Positions 39,297 through 46,484 of a DNA stretch of 64,000 nucleotides are shown here, one piece after another. The notes below the pieces were generated by a model. It saw nothing but the letters and a program-made list of their open reading frames with translations. It was not told the DNA's origin and did no database searches. A program made the position numbers and the translations under genes. Positions within the stretch are counted from its first letter, which is position 1. Every line of letters begins with the position of its first letter. The DNA is from Lysobacter sp. K5869 (GTDB lineage: Bacteria > Pseudomonadota > Gammaproteobacteria > Xanthomonadales > Xanthomonadaceae), in NCBI RefSeq assembly GCF_018847975.1, contig NZ_CP072597.1, positions 4,007,001-4,071,000 of the forward strand, read 5' to 3'.

Positions 39297-39308
39297 GCAA
39301 TCGATTGC
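39297..39308. promoter_or_regulatory. Predicted second LacI-family operator GCAATCGATTGC
   Basis: A 12-bp perfect palindrome identical to the core of the 14-bp palindrome at 30383-30396, lying 165 bp upstream of the first gene of the minus-strand operon. The shared sequence is direct evidence that one regulator, probably the LacI protein at 29315, controls both operons. The greater distance from the start suggests a long leader. Confidence 0.75.
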
Positions 39309-39682
39309 GCGAAGAACGAAGGAAGCGCCTGCGGCAAGGCCTGCGATGCGGAGTTTTATGCTGCAAGGCACAACGACGTAGGCCGCGATTCGTGGCCGCG
39401 AGCCGCAACGTATCGCTGATTGTCTAATGGACGTCCACGCAGGCAGGGCTTTGCGCGCGCCTTCCGATTGTCCTTTACGCCAATGCGGCCATCCGTTTAG
39501 CGGAGGCAATGAATTCTTTCGGCTCGCCCGTACTTGCGAGCGCTGCGCCGGCCGATGCAGATCGCGTATCGAGCCTGCGGCTGTGCGCCGGGACCGTCGA
39601 AGTCCTGCGCTCCTCGGCGCCCATCGACGCTCATCCCGCCAGTAGGCGATTGCCGCTTCTGGGGCGATCGGGCTCGACACAG

Positions 39683-39714
39683 TCGTCCCATCGCGAGGTC
39701 ACGCGATGGGACGA
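39683..39714. terminator. Strong hairpin downstream of the 397-aa secreted protein gene
   Basis: A 13-bp perfect stem (core CGTCCCATCGCG / CGCGATGGGACG) with a six-base loop begins 28 bp past the stop of the minus-strand gene. No T-run follows, so it is an unusual intrinsic terminator or a transcript-end stabiliser. Confidence 0.55.
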
Positions 39715-39742
39715 TCGTCGTTTCAGCGGTTCTTGGGGGCGA

Positions 39743-40936
39743 TCAGTCGGCCAACGCCGCAATCGCAGCCGGAGTCGGCAGGGGCTCATCGAACTTCAAA
39801 TCGTGCACCTCGATGAAGTAGGCCTGTTTGCCCGTGGCGCTGTTTCCGACCAGCTTGAGCAGAACCCCGGTCGCATCGTCGACCCACATCGTGAAACGCG
39901 CAGCGTTGAGCTTCTTGCGCAGATACGGGTCGTGCAGACCGGTGACCACGACCGCGTCGCGGCCGAGGATTCGCTCCTTGCGCAGAACGCGAGCGCCCGG
40001 GTTCGACAGCCAGAACGCGTAGTTCTGCGGCAGCGCGACCTCATTGGCGTAGCCAGCCGCGACGGGATCTTGTCGCTGTACGTAGACCGGTTCGCAATTC
40101 TGGTTGTAATAAGCCCTGGGGCCCAACGGCGCGGCGCCCATGAATACCGGTTGCGCCCGATAGCTGGCCTTATCGGCGCCGACGCTCAGCAGCGTCGCCC
40201 CGTTCGAGCGAAAAGACTCGACCATCCCCTTCGCATCGACCTTGTCGACCATACTCCATCTTTCGGCTCGAGAAATCTTGAACTCCACGAAATCGCTTTG
40301 TTCCACGTTCGAAAAATAGATATCGAACGCTCCGCTGAGAGTGCGGTAATGATCGATGGAATCCAGCATCTTCTTCTGAATGTCCCGCACATCGGCAGAG
40401 ATTCGGCTGTAAATTCCGCACGCGGCCTCGGACGCAGTTTTTGGGGCGGCGGACGCCATTGGGGACGCGAAAGTGCCGTTGGTGTAGTCCCCTCTCATTC
40501 CGTCCGCGCCGGCCATTCCATTGTTGCTGCCACTAACGGCGACGCCACTGCTCCAGCCGCTGCCCAGGTAGTTCCAACCGCTCGGCGCGGTGTTCTGATT
40601 GACCCATGCCAGGAATCTCCATGCGGTATCCCAGCGCGTGTACAGCGCGTTGGGCGCGGTGAAATCCCTGTTCGCCAGATAGGCGTAGTAGTAATAATAC
40701 TTGGACGAATCAGACATCCATTGATAGCTTCCGATTCGGCCGATTCGGTCGTCGCCGTTGAGATCTCCCCGCTGGCCGCTGCGATAGGCCATGTCGTATC
40801 TGTCGTTGCGGCAGTTCGGATACTGACTGGCCGAGCGATCGTTGTCGCAGAGCCAAGTTTCGGCGGACGCCGGCTTCGCCCAGGAAAAAAGCAAAGCGAT
40901 CAGGGCGGGCGCTAAAAGGGCGTGACGGATTTTCAT
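39743..40936 (-). CDS. Secreted protein of unknown function
   Basis: A 397-aa protein with a Sec signal peptide (HALLAPALIALLFSWAKPASAE). Its N-terminal half is rich in Tyr, Trp, Asn and Ser (KYYYYYAYLANRD, WNYLGSGWSSG) and includes an Asp-rich segment (GDLNGDDRIGRIG) resembling a calcium-binding loop. The C-terminal part contains VVVTGLHDPYLRKKLNAARFTMWVDDATGVLLKL, reminiscent of LolA/RseB-like beta folds, but the match is loose. The start is set by AGAGGAATCG before ATG 40936; 29 upstream codons are excluded. It stands alone, followed by a strong hairpin. Probably periplasmic or extracellular. Confidence 0.8.
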   Translation of the reverse strand: MKIRHALLAPALIALLFSWAKPASAETWLCDNDRSASQYPNCRNDRYDMAYRSGQRGDLNGDDRIGRIGSYQWMSDSSKYYYYYAYLANRDFTAPNALYTRWDTAWRFLAWVNQNTAPSGWNYLGSGWSSGVAVSGSNNGMAGADGMRGDYTNGTFASPMASAAPKTASEAACGIYSRISADVRDIQKKMLDSIDHYRTLSGAFDIYFSNVEQSDFVEFKISRAERWSMVDKVDAKGMVESFRSNGATLLSVGADKASYRAQPVFMGAAPLGPRAYYNQNCEPVYVQRQDPVAAGYANEVALPQNYAFWLSNPGARVLRKERILGRDAVVVTGLHDPYLRKKLNAARFTMWVDDATGVLLKLVGNSATGKQAYFIEVHDLKFDEPLPTPAAIAALAD

Positions 40937-41124
40937 CGATTCCTCTTGCTGAAGGTTTGCGGGGCGTTGAATCGCAATGGCGCGATCGAAACCGCGGCGA
41001 TCTGTTGGACGACGATGGATCAAGCGAGGGCAGATTTTCTATGCGCACTTTCCATCGCGGCACCGGCGCGCAATGCCCCCCTGCATCGACACGGGCTTGC
41101 CGAAGGCGCAGCACAGGCATTTCG

Positions 41125-41667
41125 TCAGGCGGCGGAACGGCGATAGATAAGCAGGACTACGCCGCCGCCCATCTCGGTCGAACGGACCAACTCGAGGTCG
41201 GCGCGCCCCGATTCGAACATGCGACGCCCCTCGCCGAGCATCAGCGGATATACCAGCATCCGGTATTCATCGGCCTGCCCTTGCCGCACGAGGCTCTGAA
41301 CGAGCGTATGACTGCCGTGCACGAGCAGATCGCCGGAGTAACGGCTTTTCAACCGACCGATCTCCGCGTTCAACCGGTCTCCTCCAGCGAGGACCTCGGT
41401 GTTGCGCCATTGCGCGCGCTCCAGCGTTCCGGAGACGACGTACTTGTCGGTTCGGTTGAGCCGATCCGCGTAATAACCCGTCCTGGACGGCCACGCGTCC
41501 GCGAAAATTTCATACGTCTTGCGGCCCAGCAGTTGAGCTTCGGAAGATGCCAGCTCTTCATTCTTGAACTGTTCGATCCTGTCGTTCCAATAAGGAAACG
41601 ACCATTTCTCCGGAGACTCGACGACGCCGTCGGCGCTGGTGAATGCAGTGACGACAATCTTGCCCAT
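41125..41667 (-). CDS. DHFR/RibD C-terminal-like reductase
   Basis: A 180-aa protein of the dihydrofolate reductase-like family (RibD C-terminal type). Family-like segments are MGKIVVTAFTSADGVVESPE at the start, LLGRKTYEIFADAWPS, DKYVVSGTLERAQW, GDLLVHGSHTLVQSL with the nucleotide-binding Gly-Ser, and PLMLGEGRRMFE. It probably uses NADPH; the substrate is unknown. GAGGAAAT precedes ATG 41667. It follows the small membrane protein gene with a 50-bp gap on the same strand and may form an operon with it. Confidence 0.92.
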   Translation of the reverse strand: MGKIVVTAFTSADGVVESPEKWSFPYWNDRIEQFKNEELASSEAQLLGRKTYEIFADAWPSRTGYYADRLNRTDKYVVSGTLERAQWRNTEVLAGGDRLNAEIGRLKSRYSGDLLVHGSHTLVQSLVRQGQADEYRMLVYPLMLGEGRRMFESGRADLELVRSTEMGGGVVLLIYRRSAA

Positions 41668-41717
41668 ATTTCCTCGCTATTGGACCGAGATGGATCGCGC
41701 CGTGATCCAGCCGCGAT

Positions 41718-42164
41718 CTAAACGACGAACTTCGGCTTCAAGATCATCACCGCCGCGACGAGCGCGAAGAGGGCGATCGAAGACAAACGTCCGAGAAGCG
41801 CCCGCGAATCGCGCGCCAGCCGAATCACGTCCGCGCTGGACGCCGAGCCGAGCAGGATCAAATCCGCTCGCACCTGCCAAGGGCGAAGCAACTGATGATC
41901 CACGACGACCAACGCCGCGATCAGTACCAAAGACGCTATCAACCAGGGAGTGAACGTCCATCCTCCGATGAAAAACAGCACAACGCCGCACAAGAGTCCG
42001 ATCATGATCAGGACCCCCGCGATGCGGCTGGTGCGCAGCGCGGTTTTCGCGGAACTGGCAAGTCCTCGCCTGGCCCGGATGAGCAACAACTCGCTCGCCA
42101 CGAACAACAGCAATGCCGCGAACATGCTGATCGCGTGAACCATCAAAAGCCCGCTATAGAACAC
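41718..42164 (-). CDS. Small four-helix inner-membrane protein
   Basis: A 148-aa protein with four hydrophobic helices at about residues 5-28, 48-70, 73-92 and 125-145. A GTG start at 42164 is chosen because a perfect GGAGG lies seven bases upstream. Conserved-looking His residues near the first helix (LLMVHAISMF) and after the third (VVDHQLLRPW) recall DUF2269/CopD-like membrane proteins, but the assignment is tentative. It is probably co-transcribed with the DHFR-like gene. Confidence 0.8.
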   Translation of the reverse strand: MFYSGLLMVHAISMFAALLLFVASELLLIRARRGLASSAKTALRTSRIAGVLIMIGLLCGVVLFFIGGWTFTPWLIASLVLIAALVVVDHQLLRPWQVRADLILLGSASSADVIRLARDSRALLGRLSSIALFALVAAVMILKPKFVV

Positions 42165-42723
42165 AGAGCAACCTCCACGCAGTGAATTTCGTGCTCGAAG
42201 TCGCGCGCAAGCGAGGCGGCATCGCGGAGGGATGCCGACTAAGCGAATCGAGGGGTTGTCGAACCCGTATCGGGTCGAGAGCCACTATGTGGCGAAGCCG
42301 CGGAAATTAGTACTCGCATTAGCGGCGAGACTCTCGAAGCCTCTCGGCGAAAGAAAATCCTTGAGAATTCCGACGCCGGTGCCCGCCCCGAGGCGACGTC
42401 CAACGCAGCAAGACAGACGAGTGCTCACGTTTTCCGGTCGAACGACGGACGATCGCAGTGCCCGACTATCCCTGCCCTGCTTGCCTGTTCATGCCGGACG
42501 CCATCCTCAGACGCAAAAGGTATGTGCCGGAACCGCCGGGCAATGGAGGCCTTCGAGTGAAGAATCGATCCGCTGCTTTCTTTCTCTTGCCGCTCGCTCT
42601 TTTCTTTTCCGTGGGCCGAGCGGATCGGTCCTGCTGGCGGTAAACGCCTCAGTCGCGTTGAGCGCGGGATTTAAGTTCGGCGACCGCTAGCCGGGCCGCT
42701 CGATCCAACGGTCCGGACAGATC
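42165..42723. other. Intergenic, possible degenerate leader fragment
   Basis: A 559-bp stretch without a convincing gene. At 42557 a GTG preceded by GGAGG opens a 28-codon frame (VKNRSAAFFLLPLALFFSVG) that looks like an isolated signal peptide and stops at once. It could be a tiny secreted peptide, the remnant of a lost gene, or chance. The rest shows no coding signs. Confidence 0.4.
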
Positions 42724-43428
42724 TTAAGCGCGGCTATCGCCCTGAACCCGCACCGGCCAAGTCGCGCCTTCCAGATAATCGTCGTACCAGATATGGGGAA
42801 GCCGGTCGGCCTCGTCGATCCATTCGCGCACCGACGGCCGATCCAGCAGCCTCTTCGCCCATTCCCGCGCGTTCGGGCTGTTTTCCAGGTCGAGGTCGTG
42901 CCTGAGCAGCCGCAACACAGTCGGGACGTGCATGAAATCGGCCAGCGAGATCGATCCGAACAGGAACGGGCCGCCGTAGCGGTTCAGCAACGCCTCGTAG
43001 TGGGCGAACAGCTTGCCGCCCTGCTCTTGCTCGGCCGCGGACAGCGCGCGCTTGAACGGGTAGAAGGCGCTTTCGAAGGAGATCCGGCGGCAGATCGCGG
43101 ACAAGCCTGCGTGTTGCCACGCGGCCAGCGCGCGGGCCTCGGCCCGGGCTTCGATGTCGGCGGGCAGCAGTTTTCCGCCGCTGACGTCGTTGGCGAATTC
43201 CATGATCGCCAGCGAGTCGTAAACGACAGTGCGCCCGGTGTCGAGCACCGGCACGCTCGCCGGCGGCGCCAGCCGGCCGATGCGCGCCAAATTGAAGAAG
43301 CGCTGCGGCCGGCGGATGTCGACCAGTTCTTCGTCGAATTCGTAGCCCGACGCTTTCAGCGCGAGCCAAGCGCGCATCGCCCAACTGGAAGCGTTCTTGG
43401 TGCCGATGTAGAGCGTTGCCTGTACCAT
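42724..43428 (-). CDS. Glutathione S-transferase family protein
   Basis: A 234-aa cytoplasmic protein. The N-terminal thioredoxin-like domain has LYIGTKNASSWAMRAWLAL, with the Ser/Trp segment at the glutathione site, and SVPVLDTGRTVVYDSLAIMEF, the typical cis-Pro and DSxAI signature. The C-terminal helical domain contains FLFGSISLADFMHVPTVLRL. Members conjugate glutathione to electrophiles. GGAGGCGCC precedes ATG 43428. It is divergent from an HxlR regulator, with a strong inverted repeat in the 64-bp gap, so it is probably the regulator's target. Confidence 0.93.
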   Translation of the reverse strand: MVQATLYIGTKNASSWAMRAWLALKASGYEFDEELVDIRRPQRFFNLARIGRLAPPASVPVLDTGRTVVYDSLAIMEFANDVSGGKLLPADIEARAEARALAAWQHAGLSAICRRISFESAFYPFKRALSAAEQEQGGKLFAHYEALLNRYGGPFLFGSISLADFMHVPTVLRLLRHDLDLENSPNAREWAKRLLDRPSVREWIDEADRLPHIWYDDYLEGATWPVRVQGDSRA

Positions 43429-43439
43429 GGCGCCTCCGT

Positions 43440-43458
43440 TGCTATGAAAAACATAGCA
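43440..43458. promoter_or_regulatory. Predicted HxlR operator TGCTATG-A5-CATAGCA
   Basis: A perfect seven-base inverted repeat with a five-A centre, midway between the divergent GST and HxlR genes. It begins 12 bp from the GST start and ends 34 bp from the regulator start, so binding could control both. Its form fits winged-helix dimers of the HxlR/MarR type. Confidence 0.75.
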
Positions 43459-43492
43459 GCCGACCGATTCCGGTACAAGCGAGAACGACGAT

Positions 43493-43843
43493 ATGGCCAA
43501 AATTCCGAGGCCGGGTCAGCCCGTGCGCGGCTCGCGCTCGGGCAGCGCGATCATGGCGCTGCTCGATCTTTTGGGCAGGCGCTGGGCGATGGGCGTGCTG
43601 TGGACCTTGAACGAGCGCGGCCCGAGCACGTTCCGCGACCTGGAAGCGGCGTGCGAGACGATCTCGCCCGCCGTGCTCAACACGCGGCTCAAGGAACTCA
43701 GGGAGGCCGGACTCGTGGCCAAGCGGGACGACGGTTATGCCGCGACCCCGCTGGGCGAGGAAATCCACGCCTGCCTGCTGCCGCTGTCCCGAAGCGCGAA
43801 GAAATGGGATCGGCAGTTGCGATCCGCACGGGAAACGTCCTGA
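43493..43843 (+). CDS. HxlR-family winged-helix transcriptional regulator
   Basis: A 116-aa DNA-binding protein with the HxlR signature: MALLDLLGRRWAMGVLWTLNERGPSTFRDLEAACETISPAVLNTRL, laid out as helix-turn-helix plus wing, then LKELREAGLVAKRDD and TPLGEEI. Such proteins sense electrophiles or oxidants and often regulate an adjacent detoxification gene. The divergent GST gene and the inverted repeat at 43440-43458 fit this. The ribosome binding site is weak. The N-terminal Cys of some HxlR sensors is absent; the only Cys residues lie within the wHTH (AACET) and near the C-terminus (HACLL). Confidence 0.92.
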   Translation: MAKIPRPGQPVRGSRSGSAIMALLDLLGRRWAMGVLWTLNERGPSTFRDLEAACETISPAVLNTRLKELREAGLVAKRDDGYAATPLGEEIHACLLPLSRSAKKWDRQLRSARETS

Positions 43844-43917
43844 TTCGGTTTTCGAGGTCTAGCGGATTCGGCCGCCCCGCTCGTCTCGCGGCCGCCGGCT
43901 CGGCGGCGCGAGGCGTC

Positions 43918-44847
43918 TCAGTAGCGCTGGCGGCGATCGACCACGCCGGTGATCGGCAAACCCGCCTGCAACCGCCGGATCTTGCCGACGACCTGCTCGG
44001 CGGCGATGACCGGATCGGTCAATGCGGCGATGTGCGGGGTGACGCGGACGCGCGCATGCCGCCAAAGCGGATGCGCGGGCGGCAGCGGTTCGTGCGCGAA
44101 GACGTCCAGATGCGCTTCGTCGATGCGCCCGTCGTCGAGCGCGGCGAGCAAGGCGGCTTCGTCCAGTATCTCGCCGCGCGACAGGTTGGCGATGCACGCG
44201 CCAGCGGGCAGCATCCGCAGAAAATCGCGGCCGATCAGACCCTGCGTCGCCGGCGTCGACGGCAGGAACACCAGCAACACTTCGCTGTGCGCCAGCATGC
44301 GCGTAAGGCCCGCGTCGCCGGATTCGCAGGCGACATGCTGGATCGATTTCGGCGTGCGGCTCCAGCCCGATACGCGGAAGCCGAACTGCGCTAGCGCGCG
44401 GGCCACCTCTCCGCCGAGCACGCCCAGCCCCAACACGCCGATGCGCAAGTCGCCGCGCGGGCGCGCCGGCCGCGGCGACCAGGACGCTTGCGCCTGGCTG
44501 CGCTCGTAGTCGCCGAAACGGCGCAACCGGCGCAGCGCGACGTACAAGGCGTACTCGATCATCTGCGGGGCCATGCCGCCGTCTTCCATCCGCACCAGCG
44601 GGACATCGGCGGGCAAGGCCGGCATCGCCAGCAGGCCGTCGACGCCCGCGCCCAGCGAGAAAATCGCCTTGAGCCGCGTTTGCGCGGCGAAAAGTTCGGC
44701 CGGCGGCTTCCACACGATCACGTAATCGCAAGGCGGCGCGTCGATGCCGGTGCGCACGATAGCCTCGGGCAGCAGCGCCGAGACCGCGCGTCGCCAGTCG
44801 TCCTGATCCTTGGCGGTGCAGACCAGGAGGGTCGGTGTCTGCGTCAT
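43918..44847 (-). CDS. D-2-hydroxyacid dehydrogenase, GhrA-like
   Basis: A 309-aa NAD(P)H-dependent oxidoreductase of the glyoxylate/hydroxypyruvate reductase A type. The nucleotide-binding motif is VLGLGVLGGEVARAL, the catalytic triad lies in ANLSRGEI (Arg), DVFAHEPLP (Glu) and VTPHIAALT (His), and the substrate-loop segment FSLGAGVDGLL is typical of GhrA. It reduces glyoxylate and hydroxypyruvate to glycolate and glycerate in the cytoplasm. Start MTQTPTLLVC at 44847 is where homologous sequence begins; the 24 upstream codons look non-coding. The gene stands alone. Confidence 0.93.
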   Translation of the reverse strand: MTQTPTLLVCTAKDQDDWRRAVSALLPEAIVRTGIDAPPCDYVIVWKPPAELFAAQTRLKAIFSLGAGVDGLLAMPALPADVPLVRMEDGGMAPQMIEYALYVALRRLRRFGDYERSQAQASWSPRPARPRGDLRIGVLGLGVLGGEVARALAQFGFRVSGWSRTPKSIQHVACESGDAGLTRMLAHSEVLLVFLPSTPATQGLIGRDFLRMLPAGACIANLSRGEILDEAALLAALDDGRIDEAHLDVFAHEPLPPAHPLWRHARVRVTPHIAALTDPVIAAEQVVGKIRRLQAGLPITGVVDRRQRY

Positions 44848-45324
44848 CGTCGCGGGCTCAGCGATGCGCGCGGGCGCGGGCGCCGCGAGCGTTCGAAGCC
44901 GGCCGCTTGCGCTTGGCACCGACTCTTTGCGGATACCAGACTTGGTTTTCGTACACGCCGTTGCCCTGCTCTTTCGATCGCAGCGGCGATTATGCGATGG
45001 AATCCGCGCCGGCGCTCAAGGCGCCCGCGTCGCCGGCGCGCTTACTCGAGGATGCAACCGCTCAAGAGCCATGGCCTGTCTTCGTCCGCCGCAGCGAAAG
45101 CGCCTTCTTCGCCATGCGTTGGCCCTGGAGCCGGCCGACGAACCCGATGCCGGCGCAGTGCCCCGACGCAACCCGGTCGCGCACGGACATCGGGGCGAAA
45201 ACGCCGCGACATGCGCTTGGGATAACATCCGACGGCTTCGAGTAGCTGCATCAGCCGGACATTTCGACCTGTCTACGTCCGTTTCCGACGTGGGCGCACA
45301 TTCAACGCTTGCGAACGAGGCCCC
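44848..45324. other. Intergenic, no gene seen
   Basis: This 477-bp stretch lies between the divergent GhrA-like and SUKH genes. Frames on both strands reach over 100 codons but lack ribosome binding sites and recognisable motifs. It should contain both promoters. GAGG just before 45325 serves the SUKH gene. Confidence 0.45.
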
Positions 45325-45822
45325 ATGGAACTGCAGGCATTCATCGCCGCCCTCAGCGGCTTCGGCCATGCCCCGGCCAGCGAGGCCGATATCGCCGGGT
45401 TCGAGCGAACGCTGGGCCACGCGTTGCCGCCGGATTACCGCGCGTTCCTGTCGCTGTGCGGCGGCGGTTACATGGCGTCGCAGCCTTCGTTCAAATGGTC
45501 CACCGGCGAATGGGCCGGCCGGGTGCACACGGTAGGCGGTCTGCGCGAGGACCTCGACGACTATTCCTTGCTGTCGCAATGGCGCGCGCCGCATTGGAAA
45601 AAGCCGGAGGATTTCCTCTGGATCCTGCGCGACCATGGCGGCAATCCCATCGGCCTGGCCTTGTCCGGCGACGAGGCCGGACAAGTGTTTTTCCTCGACC
45701 ACGAGATGGAGCCGGAAGACGAGGATTGGGAGGGCACGGTGGCCGACGCGCTGGAGGCCGAGTACCTGCTGCCGCTCGCGCCGTCGTTCGCGGACTTCGT
45801 TGCGCTCGTCTACGAAGACTGA
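45325..45822 (+). CDS. SMI1/KNR4 (SUKH) family protein
   Basis: A 165-aa cytoplasmic protein with the SUKH fold signature: EADIAGFERTLGHALPPDYRAFLSLCGGGYM near residues 20-50, a central FLWILRDHGGNPIGLAL and an acidic tail ending in SFADFVALVYED. Bacterial members are often immunity proteins against polymorphic or contact-dependent toxins. No toxin gene is adjacent, so this is an orphan immunity-type gene or a housekeeping member. It converges on the RidA-like gene with nine bases between the stops. Confidence 0.9.
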   Translation: MELQAFIAALSGFGHAPASEADIAGFERTLGHALPPDYRAFLSLCGGGYMASQPSFKWSTGEWAGRVHTVGGLREDLDDYSLLSQWRAPHWKKPEDFLWILRDHGGNPIGLALSGDEAGQVFFLDHEMEPEDEDWEGTVADALEAEYLLPLAPSFADFVALVYED

Positions 45823-45831
45823 GCGGCGCGC

Positions 45832-46227
45832 TCAGTCCAAGACCGCGATCGCATCGACCTCGATCAGGTAGCCCGGCGACAGCGAGGACACGCCGAGCAC
45901 GACGTCGGCCGGCTTGTGATCGCCGAACAGGATTTTCCGCGCCGCCTCGATGATCGGCAGGCAGGTATCGCGGTCGTAGCCGACGACGTAGATGGTGATT
46001 TTCGCGACTTGCTCGGGCCGGGCGCCCGCGGCCGCGAGGGCGCGGCCGAGGTTGGCGTACACCTGACGGGCCTGCGCGGCGAGATCGCCGGGGCCGACCA
46101 GATTGCCTTGCAGGTCTTCGGGCTCCTGGCCGGCGACGAACACCAGCTTGGTCCCGGTCGCGACGACGACTTGGGTGTAGCTTTGCTGAGGCGGAAGATC
46201 GCTGGGGTTGATGCATTCGAGCGTCAT
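45832..46227 (-). CDS. RidA/YjgF-family protein
   Basis: A 131-aa protein of the Rid family: LVFVAGQEPEDLQGNLVGPGDLAAQARQVYANLGRALAAAGA, ITIYVVGYDRD and the C-terminal YLIEVDAIAVLD. In archetypal RidA an Arg shortly before the last strand is needed for imine/enamine deamination; here that position appears to be Ser (GVSSLSPGYLIEV), so it is probably from a non-deaminase Rid subfamily. It lies downstream of the NRPS operon on the same strand after a 257-bp gap containing a hairpin, so co-transcription is uncertain. Rid proteins occur in some biosynthetic clusters, but a role here is speculative. Confidence 0.88.
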   Translation of the reverse strand: MTLECINPSDLPPQQSYTQVVVATGTKLVFVAGQEPEDLQGNLVGPGDLAAQARQVYANLGRALAAAGARPEQVAKITIYVVGYDRDTCLPIIEAARKILFGDHKPADVVLGVSSLSPGYLIEVDAIAVLD

Positions 46228-46449
46228 GGGACGATTCTCTCGACGGTGGCGGAGCCGGTCGGCCCGGCAGGCAGAGAGGCCGCCGCGCGAAAACGCCGCG
46301 GGCCGCCGCGCGACAACCGCGGGCGCCGCTTCGCGGCGGCGACGGATGCGGCTATCGCGCCGCTACAGCCTGCCTCATCGACCGCGCCCGCGCACCGGGC
46401 GCGGCGCGGAGGAATCGGGATTCATGAGCGCCGGCACACCGCGTCCCGG

Positions 46450-46477
46450 CCGCGCGCGAGCCTGCGCCCGCGCGCGG
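46450..46477 (-). terminator. GC-rich hairpin downstream of the NRPS operon
   Basis: A nine-base perfect stem (CCGCGCGCG / CGCGCGCGG) with a ten-base loop, eight bases past the stop of the CmlA-like gene. There is no T-run on the minus strand, so it is only a candidate terminator or 3' structure. The surrounding 257 bp is very GC-rich and holds no other recognised feature. Confidence 0.35.
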
Positions 46478-46484
46478 GGCGAGG

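Larger units (their letters stand above)
39133..39742. other. Intergenic between glycoside operon and secreted protein
   Basis: A 610-bp stretch without a convincing gene. It holds the palindrome at 39297-39308 and the strong hairpin at 39683-39714. The promoter of the minus-strand glycoside operon should lie between 39133 and about 39350. Short frames elsewhere lack ribosome binding sites. Confidence 0.55.

Noticed and set aside
42557..42643. 28-codon GTG-initiated frame with a GGAGG site encoding an isolated signal-peptide-like sequence
   Set aside because: Ends right after the hydrophobic stretch and has no mature part. It may be a remnant or chance; evidence is too thin for a gene call.
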